Assembly: GCA_035327585.1 (NCBI GenBank)
Contig: DAOLDD010000007.1
Location: 62,001-126,000, forward strand
Source: JAMLJG01 sp035327585
GTDB lineage: Bacteria; Verrucomicrobiota; Kiritimatiellia; CAIVKH01
Length of the DNA: 64,000 nucleotides
Reading direction: 5' to 3'
Part shown: positions 31,823 through 38,387 of the stretch, one piece after another
How positions within the stretch are numbered: position 1 is the first letter of the stretch
Layout: every line of letters begins with the position of its first letter
Program-made: the position numbers and the translations under genes
Notes under the pieces: model-generated
Database searches by the model: none
Told to the model about the DNA's origin: nothing
The model's input: only the letters and a program-made list of their open reading frames with translations

Positions 31823-33160
31823 CTATTTTCGTGTCAAGCTGGCGGCGGACTTCGGGCGGACCCCGGCATAGAGCGCGAGGCCCGCGAGCAGCGTCAGCGC
31901 ACCGGCGGCGGACTCGACCGGGCGCTCGCGGATTTGGAAAACCAGCACCCACGCCGTCGCCACGATGAACACCAGCGGCGGCACCGGATAGAGCGGGACG
32001 CGAAACGGACGGGGCAGGTCCGGCGCACGGCGCCGCCAGACCAGCACGGCGACCACGACCAGCAGGCTGGAGAGCTGGAGCAGCGCCATCAGGTAATTCA
32101 CCACCGCGTCGAATTTCCCGCTCGCGAGCAGCCCCAGCGCGAGCGCCGTTTGGAGGCCGAGCGCAAGATGCGGCGCGCCCCAGCGGTTCCGCCGCGCGAG
32201 TATGCCGAGTCGCGGATAATCCTGCCCCATCCGGTCGGTGACCCGCGACCCGGCCCACGTATAGCTCGCGATCGTCGACAGCAGCCCGACCGCAATCATC
32301 GCGCCGAGCGCCCAACCGCCGCGCGGACCGAACGACGCCTCACCCGCGATCAGCGCCGCCTCCACCTGTCCGCTCATCCGGTCCCACGGCGCGCGCCATA
32401 AAAACGCCGCGTTCAGCGCGACATACAACACCGTCACGATGCCCGTGCCCCACAACAACGCGCGCGGCACCAGCCGTTGCGGCTCGCGCAGTTCGGACGC
32501 GACGTACGCCGCGCCGTTCCACCCGCTGTACGAAAACAGCACGTAGACCATCGACACAGCGAACGGCGCACCCAACAGCAGGGCCCCGTCGCCCGCGCGC
32601 GGCGCGAGCGACATGCGCTCGCCGCCGGGCAGCAGCCAGGCGCCCGCGAGAAATGCCAGGATCAGCGCCACCTTCAGCGTCGTCGCCGCTGTCAGGAATC
32701 CGCCCACGAGTTTCAGCGGACCGAGGTGCAGCGCCGCCACGACGAGCACAATGCCCGCCGCGAGCGCACCCGGCGGCAGCGGCACGCCGAGATCGTGCGC
32801 ATACACGCCGAACGCGATGCCCAGCGCCGCGAGCGGCGCGGCGAACCCCGCCGTCAGCGAAACCCACCCCGCGAGAAAGCCCGGCGCCGGATGATACGCC
32901 TCGCGCAGCAGGTGATACTCCCCGCCCGACCGCGGCCACATCGCGACCAGCTCCGCGTAGCACAGCGCCCCGCACAGCGCGATGACGCCGCCCAGCAACC
33001 ACAACAGCAGGATCGGAAACGCCGACGGCACCGCCGCGAGCTGGAACCCCACCGACGTAAACACCCCCACCCCCACCATGCTCGAAATCACGATGGAGAT
33101 CGCCGACGGCAGCGAGAGCGACTGACGCTCCTTCGTCATTCCGATTTCGTCATTAGCCAT
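31823..33160 (-). CDS. APC superfamily amino-acid permease
   Basis: This membrane protein of about 445 residues has roughly 12 hydrophobic segments. It begins with the APC substrate-site helix SIVISSMVGVGVFTSVGFQL (the G-[VI]-G-x-G-[VI]-F pattern), then CYAELVAMWPRSGGEYHLLREAY, a signature of the amino-acid permease family. The specific substrate is not readable. The starts at 33160 (MANDEIG) and 33139 (MTKERQS) are both possible; the codons between them belong to a low-complexity border repeat, so 33139 is the more natural protein start. A longer ORF to 33250 was rejected. Confidence 0.9.
   Translation of the reverse strand: MANDEIGMTKERQSLSLPSAISIVISSMVGVGVFTSVGFQLAAVPSAFPILLLWLLGGVIALCGALCYAELVAMWPRSGGEYHLLREAYHPAPGFLAGWVSLTAGFAAPLAALGIAFGVYAHDLGVPLPPGALAAGIVLVVAALHLGPLKLVGGFLTAATTLKVALILAFLAGAWLLPGGERMSLAPRAGDGALLLGAPFAVSMVYVLFSYSGWNGAAYVASELREPQRLVPRALLWGTGIVTVLYVALNAAFLWRAPWDRMSGQVEAALIAGEASFGPRGGWALGAMIAVGLLSTIASYTWAGSRVTDRMGQDYPRLGILARRNRWGAPHLALGLQTALALGLLASGKFDAVVNYLMALLQLSSLLVVVAVLVWRRRAPDLPRPFRVPLYPVPPLVFIVATAWVLVFQIRERPVESAAGALTLLAGLALYAGVRPKSAASLTRK
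33137..33160 (+). repeat. GTCATTCCGATTTC-type degenerate repeat at the permease start
   Basis: GTCATTCCGATTTCGTCATT is about one and a half units of a short repeat. Read on the minus strand it supplies the codons for ANDEIGM at the permease N-terminus. It follows the border-repeat behaviour seen at other genes. Confidence 0.5.
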
Positions 33161-33165
33161 TTTTT

Positions 33166-33208
33166 CAACGTCTGTAATTTCTTTTTTCCGCGCATGCAGC
33201 GCCTGTAA
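33166..33208 (-). repeat. Degenerate pair of TTACAGRCGYTG elements, 31 bp apart, upstream of the permease
   Basis: Copies at 33166-33177 and 33197-33208 read TTACAGACGTTG and TTACAGGCGCTG on the minus strand and are exactly 31 bp apart, as in the hicBA upstream pair. A weaker third form (TTACAGGGTCTG) is at 33309-33320. Confidence 0.6.
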
Positions 33209-33233
33209 TTTTCCATGTCGGGTATTAACAGTT

Positions 33234-33288
33234 GGCCGCAAAAGGCGCAAAATGAACGATTTTTGTGAGTTCTGTGCATTTTGTGGCC
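33234..33288. repeat. Short imperfect inverted repeat between permease and methyltransferase
   Basis: Arms 33234-33249 and 33273-33288 are reverse complements at 13 of 16 positions and contain a GCAAAA-type unit. They lie within the 187-bp intergenic stretch 33161-33347, which is essentially made of four different border repeats and contains no gene. Confidence 0.55.
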
Positions 33289-33328
33289 ATCAAATGCTCC
33301 CAGGTGGACAGACCCTGTAATTCTTCCC

Positions 33329-33348
33329 GACACCCGAAACCTGACACC
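33329..33348 (+). repeat. Left arm of the inverted repeat flanking the methyltransferase gene
   Basis: This 20-bp arm GACACCCGAAACCTGACACC ends on the first base of the methyltransferase stop codon (as read on the plus strand). Its reverse complement matches 34049-34068 at 19 of 20 positions. Confidence 0.85.
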
Positions 33349-34037
33349 TATCCCTCCCACACCGCGAGCTGGCGGAAGGGGAAGAGCGGTTCGATGCGCC
33401 AGCCGGGCGGGGCGAGCGCCAGCAACTCGTCCGGGCGGTAGCTGCGGCGGATCGTACGGCGGCCGTCCTCCGCGGTGAAGGAGCGGCGGAACCACGGGGC
33501 GATAAACGTCGAAAACAGCGCATAGGCCGCGGCGCTGCGCACGGTGTCGTTGTGCAAGACTAGCCGCGTGGCGAGGGCTTGCGAGTCTTCCAGCAGTCGC
33601 GTGACGGCGTCCGGATTGAGGTGATGGAGTACGGCGTTGGAGATGACGGCGTCGAAGCGCGCGCCTTCCGCGCGCAGCGTGGCGGTGTCGCACGCGCGAA
33701 AGGTGATTGTGTCGGGCCAGGCGGCGCGTGCGGCGAAATCGGCGGCGCGCGGATCGGGATCGATCGCGGTGATTTCCAAGCGCAGTCCATCGCGACGCGC
33801 CCAGCGGTCGAGTCGGCGCGGGATATCGCCGCCGCCGAAGCCGATGTCGAGCAGGCGAAACGGCACGCCGGGCTGCATCAACGGGCGGAGGTGTCGGCGA
33901 TAGACGGTGCGCCAACGCGAGAGCAACGGGTTGATGACGGCGAACTGGGCATAGGTGCGGAACAGCAGTTCGCGGTCGCACGCGGGATCATCCATGAGTT
34001 CGACGAGGTCCGCGGCGCGGTGCTGGAAGGAGGGCAT
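33348..34037 (-). CDS. Class I SAM-dependent methyltransferase
   Basis: This 229-residue protein has a clear Rossmann SAM site: FRLLDIGFGGGDIPRRL (motif I), ITAIDPDPRA (motif II), and FDAVISNAVLHHLNPDAV (motif IV/post-IV). The N-terminal ELMDDPACDRELLFRTYAQF helix is typical of small-molecule methyltransferases acting on polyketide or quinone-type substrates, but the substrate is unknown. The gene is tightly bracketed by a 20-bp inverted repeat (33329-33348 and 34049-34068) and lies 15 bp after the Mur ligase on the same strand. Confidence 0.87.
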   Translation of the reverse strand: MPSFQHRAADLVELMDDPACDRELLFRTYAQFAVINPLLSRWRTVYRRHLRPLMQPGVPFRLLDIGFGGGDIPRRLDRWARRDGLRLEITAIDPDPRAADFAARAAWPDTITFRACDTATLRAEGARFDAVISNAVLHHLNPDAVTRLLEDSQALATRLVLHNDTVRSAAAYALFSTFIAPWFRRSFTAEDGRRTIRRSYRPDELLALAPPGWRIEPLFPFRQLAVWEG

Positions 34038-34048
34038 GCGAGGGGCCG

Positions 34049-34068
34049 GGTGTCAGGTGTCGGGTGTC
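34049..34068 (-). repeat. Right arm of the inverted repeat flanking the methyltransferase gene
   Basis: GGTGTCAGGTGTCGGGTGTC, built of three GGTGTC-like units, covers the last codons and stop of the Mur ligase gene (encoding its terminal PTPDT). Confidence 0.85.
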
Positions 34069-35390
34069 GGGGCGGCGGCCAGCGAACGCGCGAAGCGGGG
34101 GAGTTCGGGGTCGCGGGCGCCCATGCCGAGGATGGCGTCGCCGGGTTGCGTTTCGGCGTCGAGGCGGGCGCGCAGCACGGCGTAGTCCGGGACGCATTCG
34201 GCGGCGAGGCCGCGGGCGCGGAGCGCGGCGACGAAGTCCGGCGCGTCGATGACGCGTTTCGCGGTGCCGCCGGCGTAGAACACGGGAAGCACGAAGATGC
34301 GGTCGTCCGGCCCCATCGCCCCGGCGAGCGCGGCGACCAGTTCGTCGTGCATCAGCGCAAGCGGGGCGAAGCCGTGCGGACGCCAATAGCCGAGCACGCG
34401 GCGCGCGTTTTCGCCGACCGCGCGCCAGGAGGCGGCGATCTTCGCGGGGTTGTGCGCGTAGTCATCGATGACGCGCGCGCCGCGAAATTCCCCCACCACC
34501 TCCAGCCGGCGGTGTACTCCGCCGAAGCGGGCGAGCGCGTCGCGCAACAACTCCGGCGCAGCGCCCATGCGCAGGCAGAGCGTGATCGCGAGCAGCGCGT
34601 TCTCCGCGTTGTGACGGCCCGGCATGCGGGTGCAATAGCGCGTGCCATCGATGTCGAAGGTCCAGCCGTCCGCCGAGTGCGCGATGGCAGCCGCGGGCTC
34701 GAGTACCGAGCGCCCGACAACGGCGCCGACGCCGGGACCGCCGACGATGTCGCCCTGCACCTGCGCGGCAAAAGCACGGAACAGGCGGTGCACCTCGTCG
34801 AGCTCGAAGTGGTCCTTGGAAATATTCGTGATGACCGCGTGGGCGGGATGGAAATTCAGCAGCGAGCGGTCGCTCTCGTCCGCCTCCAGCACCCACCACC
34901 CGGATTTTCCCACGCGCACGTTGCCGAGCCGTGCGGGGCCGCGCCAATCAAGGATGATGCCGCCGTTCACTACGGTGGGATCGAACCCCGCCTGCTCCAG
35001 CAGCCAGCCGACCAGGGCGGTGACGGTGGTTTTCCCGGCGGTCCCGGTGATGGCGATGACCTTCGCGCCGGACGCCTGTTCCGCGAGCAAGGCCGCGCGG
35101 TGTACGACGCGGACATTCAGCCGCCGGGCGGCGAGCAATTCGGGATTGTCCGATTCTATCGCGGTGCTGACCGCGAGCGCCTGCGTTGCGGCGGTGAGCG
35201 CCAAGCCGTCCTGCGGGACGACGACCAACCCGGCGGCCTTCAGCGTTTCGACGGCCTCCGACGCACCGCCCTGGTCCAGCGTGCGGTCCGACCCGGTGAC
35301 GCGATACCCGCGCGCCAACAGCAACTCCGCCAGCGCGCTCATCCCCACCCCGCCCACCCCGGCGACGTGAATGTGAGGCCTACCGTTCAT
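34053..35390 (-). CDS. Mur ligase family protein (MurC/Mpl-like)
   Basis: This ligase of about 445 residues belongs to the UDP-N-acetylmuramate family. The N-terminal Rossmann signature HIHVAGVGGVGMSALAELLLARGY is that of MurC/Mpl. The ATP loop is ITGTAGKTTVTALVGWLLE, and ADESDRSLLNFHPAHAVITNISKDHFE contains the metal/substrate region. A C-terminal DDYAHNPAKIAAS motif is present. MurC adds L-Ala to UDP-MurNAc; Mpl recycles tripeptide. The gene is not beside other mur genes, so the exact reaction is unsettled. The start at ATG 35390 was chosen over TTG 35399. The C-terminal five residues come from a border repeat. Confidence 0.85.
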   Translation of the reverse strand: MNGRPHIHVAGVGGVGMSALAELLLARGYRVTGSDRTLDQGGASEAVETLKAAGLVVVPQDGLALTAATQALAVSTAIESDNPELLAARRLNVRVVHRAALLAEQASGAKVIAITGTAGKTTVTALVGWLLEQAGFDPTVVNGGIILDWRGPARLGNVRVGKSGWWVLEADESDRSLLNFHPAHAVITNISKDHFELDEVHRLFRAFAAQVQGDIVGGPGVGAVVGRSVLEPAAAIAHSADGWTFDIDGTRYCTRMPGRHNAENALLAITLCLRMGAAPELLRDALARFGGVHRRLEVVGEFRGARVIDDYAHNPAKIAASWRAVGENARRVLGYWRPHGFAPLALMHDELVAALAGAMGPDDRIFVLPVFYAGGTAKRVIDAPDFVAALRARGLAAECVPDYAVLRARLDAETQPGDAILGMGARDPELPRFARSLAAAPTPDT

Positions 35391-35444
35391 GCCCCTCAAT
35401 CAACATAACTGCGCGGAATGCTGCAAAAACATACAGATGAATAT

Positions 35445-35672
35445 TCAGGGTTCATCCTCTCCGCGCCGAACATCCTCCAGGGTAATCATGCGGGCGCTTC
35501 GCTTCAGCGGGATAGCAGGGAACGAAGATATTCTGGTAACGCGCTGATGGTGCGCATCCAAGCCTTTACGCGTCAGATCGGAAATGACCCGACTAATAGA
35601 CACATCTCGGGCGGCTGCCATCGATTTCGCCGTCCGAAGAACATCGTCATCCAGATCAAGGGTTACCCGCAT
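35445..35672 (-). CDS. Orphan ribbon-helix-helix antitoxin-like protein
   Basis: This 75-residue protein begins with RHH sequence MRVTLDLDDDVLRTAKSMAAARDVSISRVISDLTRKGL and has a basic, proline-containing tail (RISSFPAIPLKRSARMITLEDV). It resembles VapB-type antitoxins. No PIN or other toxin follows: the next gene downstream is the Mur ligase, 54 bp away. It is therefore an orphan or the remnant of a toxin-antitoxin locus. Confidence 0.75.
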   Translation of the reverse strand: MRVTLDLDDDVLRTAKSMAAARDVSISRVISDLTRKGLDAHHQRVTRISSFPAIPLKRSARMITLEDVRRGEDEP

Positions 35673-35702
35673 GGGATGAGGCTATTGACCGACGGAGTGA
35701 TG

Positions 35703-36416
35703 TCAAGTTGCTGTCTCACCGATCTCCAGCTCCGCCGTCAGGCCGCCGCCGTCTTCCACGGCGAGGTGGAGGCCTTGGATGCGGCCTTTGAGATGGCCGC
35801 CGGCGCGGATGGTGATGAGGCCGCTGACGGAGAAGTCGCCTTCCAGTTCGCCGGCGACGTCGAGGGAGCGGAATTCGCGCTTGCCGCGAAAACGGATGGC
35901 GGCGCCGGGACTGATGGCCAGGTCCTGCGCGGAGAGCAGATCAGGGTCGGATTGCGCGCCTGCTTCGATCGTAAGTCGGCGATGGGCCTTCACCGAGCCG
36001 CCCTCAATGCGCCCGGCGATATGGATGTCACGCGCCTGTAGGCCGCCCGCGATGTGGACTGCGCCGGCGGTCAGGCGGATGTTGCCCGTCGTGCGCAACG
36101 CGGCGCGGCTTTCCGCGTCGATGGTATAGTCGGCCTGGTCCAGCGTACGGCGGCACTTGGGACAGAGCAGCGAATGGACGCGGCCCGTGGACTGGAACGC
36201 GTAGCCGCACTCGTAGCAGTGGATTTCGTTTTTCGTCGGCAGCGCGGTGTGCCCGATGCGCGCGGCGCGTTTGCCGCCTTTGGGCGGCGGTTCGGCGGGT
36301 TTGGGCGGCGGTGACTGGGCAGACGGAGGCGGTCCCTGATCGCCGGTTCGCGCGTGCCGTACGGCACGCACCAGCGAGAGGCCATCCACTTCCTTGGTTT
36401 TTCGGAGCGCCGCCAC
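35703..36416 (-). CDS. Bactofilin-like polymer-forming protein with N-terminal zinc ribbon
   Basis: From GTG 36416 (GGAG at a 7-nt spacing) the protein has about 237 residues. A proline-rich linker is followed by a zinc-ribbon CYECGYAF...CPKCRRTL at about residue 67. A bactofilin-type right-handed beta-helix follows (GNIRLTAGAVHIAGGLQARDIHIAGRIEG and later GELEGDFSVSGLITIRAGG). Bactofilins polymerise into membrane-associated scaffolds. The zinc ribbon fused to the beta-helix is unusual and could tether a nucleic acid or protein partner (inference). It lies directly downstream of a canonical bactofilin. An ORF extension to 36491 overlaps that gene and was rejected. Confidence 0.78.
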   Translation of the reverse strand: MAALRKTKEVDGLSLVRAVRHARTGDQGPPPSAQSPPPKPAEPPPKGGKRAARIGHTALPTKNEIHCYECGYAFQSTGRVHSLLCPKCRRTLDQADYTIDAESRAALRTTGNIRLTAGAVHIAGGLQARDIHIAGRIEGGSVKAHRRLTIEAGAQSDPDLLSAQDLAISPGAAIRFRGKREFRSLDVAGELEGDFSVSGLITIRAGGHLKGRIQGLHLAVEDGGGLTAELEIGETAT

Positions 36417-36432
36417 AGGCTCGCTCCGGCGA

Positions 36433-36870
36433 CTAGCGACGCCCGAAGAGACCGCCCTTGTTGTCCTGCGAGGACGCGGGTGCCTGCGCATCGGACGCGG
36501 GCGCGGCAGCGGGTGTGCCCGCGGCGGCAGCTGCTGCGGAGCCCGTCGGATTAACCTCGGACCGGCCGATGAATGTCACGCCGTCTTCAACCGCGAGGCG
36601 CTTCGCGACGATGTCGCCGTGCACCTTCGCGGTGGACTTCATGTCGATCTTGTCCTTCGCGGTGATGTTGCCCTGCACCGTGCCTTCCACGACGATGCTG
36701 TTGACCTGCATGCCGCCCTTGATGACGGCGCTGCGGCCAATCACCGCGTCCGCCGCGCACACGAGGTCGCCCTCGAGTTTGCCGTCGATGCGGACCGGCC
36801 CGCTGCTCTTGATCGTCCCGGTAATCTGGACGTCCGACGAGATGATCGTCTGCGTGTTTTCGTTTGCCAT
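36433..36870 (-). CDS. Bactofilin
   Basis: This 145-residue bactofilin has the DUF583 core (ISSDVQITGTIKSSGPVRIDGKLEGDLVC through KVHGDIVAKRLAVEDGVTF) made of repeating beta-helix strands, with flanking disordered tails. The C-terminal tail is alanine-rich (TGSAAAAAAG) and ends GLFGRR. It forms cytoskeletal filaments that place cell-wall enzymes. It is co-directional with the zinc-ribbon bactofilin, separated by 16 bp. Confidence 0.92.
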   Translation of the reverse strand: MANENTQTIISSDVQITGTIKSSGPVRIDGKLEGDLVCAADAVIGRSAVIKGGMQVNSIVVEGTVQGNITAKDKIDMKSTAKVHGDIVAKRLAVEDGVTFIGRSEVNPTGSAAAAAAGTPAAAPASDAQAPASSQDNKGGLFGRR

Positions 36871-36893
36871 GTTGGTGTTCTCCTGGGGTTAAA

Positions 36894-36965
36894 TCGTCCT
36901 CGTTCTCCTCCTCGTCCTCGAGCCCGCGCCCCCGACAACGAGGACGACGACGGGGACGAGGACGA
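36894..36965. repeat. Imperfect inverted repeat of TCGTCCTCG arrays (27-nt arms)
   Basis: Arms 36894-36920 and 36939-36965 are reverse complements at 23 of 27 positions with an 18-nt spacer. It occupies the whole gap between argC and the bactofilin gene. The same GTCCTC unit fills the spacer of the element at 16275-16393. Confidence 0.88.
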
Positions 36966-36973
36966 GCGGGATG

Positions 36974-38032
36974 TCACGGATACTGTCCCGGCCGGTCCAG
37001 GCCCATCGTTTCGGGGAAACCGAAGATGAGGTTCATGTTCTGGAGCGCGCTGCCGGCCTGGCCTTTCATGAGGTTGTCGATGTGCGAGATGACGCGGAGT
37101 TTATTGGTCCGTTCATCGACATCGACGATGAGGTTGCAGTAGTTGCTGCCGCGCACGCTGGCGGTGCCGATGTTCGCGGAGCGGTCGTAGATCCGCACGA
37201 AGCAGTTGTCCTTGTGATAGCCCCGGTACGCCTCCAGCGCGGATGCCGCGGTGACGCCGGGCCGCAGCGTGCCGTACAGGCACGAGAGGATGCCGCGGCA
37301 GGCGGGCACGACCTGCGTGGTGAACAGGATGTTGATGGGCTCGCCGGCGATGTGACGCAGCTCGCGTTCGACTTCGACGACGTGCTGGTGCCCGGTGAGC
37401 CGGTACGCGTTCATGTTGTCGTAGCGCGCGGGGAAATGGAACGACGCGTTCGGCTTCTTGCCCGCGCCGCTGACGGCGCTCTTGCAGTCGCAGATGATGC
37501 TGTCGAACGCCACGAGCTGGTGCGCGACCGCGGGCGCGAGTCCGATCTCGACGCCGACCGCGAAGCAGCCCGGGTTGCCGACGAGCTTCACCGAGGCATT
37601 CACCTGTTTGCGCCGCAACTCCGGGACGCCGTACACCGACTGGCCCAGCAGGTCCGGGGCCTTGTGCTCCGTCGGCTTGCCGAGGCGCCGCGCGTATTCG
37701 GCGTATTCCTCTTTCGTCTGGAAGCGGAAGTCGCCGCTGTAGTCGATGACTTTCGCGCCTTTCGCGAGTTCACCGCGCGCCTGCTCCATGCCGACGCCGT
37801 CCGGCGTGGAAAAGAAGACGACGTCCGCCGGCTCCTGCGCGCCCGGGTCGTCCGGCTTGAGGATCGGCAGGTCGATGAACCCCGCGAGGTGCGGATAGAG
37901 TTCGCTCATCTTCATGCCCGTTTCCGCCGCGGCGACGAGCGTGGTGATTTTCACTTCCGGGTGGCTCAGCAGCAGCTCCGTGATGCCCACGCCGCCGTAC
38001 CCGCCCGCGCCAACAATTTTTGCCTTGATCAT
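36974..38032 (-). CDS. argC: N-acetyl-gamma-glutamyl-phosphate reductase
   Basis: ArgC makes N-acetylglutamate semialdehyde in arginine synthesis with NADPH. The 352-residue protein starts KAKIVGAGGYGGVGITELLLSHPE (nucleotide-binding GxGxxG). The catalytic Cys is in LVGNPGCFAVG, and SAVSGAGKKPNASFHFPA and the C-terminal GSALQNMNLIFGFPET are also present. No other arginine genes are nearby. The ATG at 38032 was used; the longer ORF to 38260 runs into a repeat region. Confidence 0.95.
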   Translation of the reverse strand: MIKAKIVGAGGYGGVGITELLLSHPEVKITTLVAAAETGMKMSELYPHLAGFIDLPILKPDDPGAQEPADVVFFSTPDGVGMEQARGELAKGAKVIDYSGDFRFQTKEEYAEYARRLGKPTEHKAPDLLGQSVYGVPELRRKQVNASVKLVGNPGCFAVGVEIGLAPAVAHQLVAFDSIICDCKSAVSGAGKKPNASFHFPARYDNMNAYRLTGHQHVVEVERELRHIAGEPINILFTTQVVPACRGILSCLYGTLRPGVTAASALEAYRGYHKDNCFVRIYDRSANIGTASVRGSNYCNLIVDVDERTNKLRVISHIDNLMKGQAGSALQNMNLIFGFPETMGLDRPGQYP

Positions 38033-38202
38033 GGTGACTCCCAAATTCGATCCGCCATCATACGCCCGCGCCGCCCGCATGCCATCGGAAATAATTGCAT
38101 CGCGGGCGGCGCGATTTTTTTGGGGGGATGCGCTCCGTAGCTTCAGAACTTCCGCTCCGTCCGCGCAAGGCGGACGGGGGCGGGGGAAAGCACCCCGCAC
38201 GC

Positions 38203-38326
38203 CCGGCCCCTGCCGGCTTGCCCGGCAGGTGAAGAAGTTTACAGGCTGCACGCACGGCACTCGCCATCCCGGCCCCTGCCGGCTTGTCCGGCAGGTGAGG
38301 AAGTTTGCGGGCTACACGCGCGGCAC
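38203..38326. repeat. Two 58-bp direct copies with internal hairpins upstream of addB
   Basis: Copies at 38203-38260 and 38269-38326 start CCGGCCCCTGCCGG and end CGGCAC. Each has an 8-bp hairpin CCTGCCGG...CCGGCAGG. They lie in the 355-bp divergent gap 38033-38387, which holds no gene I can support. The remainder of the gap has no feature I recognise except a GC-rich run. Confidence 0.8.
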
Positions 38327-38387
38327 GCTCCATTTCCCGCCATTCTTCCTTGCTGCAATCCGCGGCGGATTCCTATTAACTCCGCGC

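Noticed and set aside
37914..38387. N-terminal extension of the addB frame across argC and the intergenic repeats
   Set aside because: Lies antisense to argC and through the duplicated repeat; homology begins after ATG 38388.
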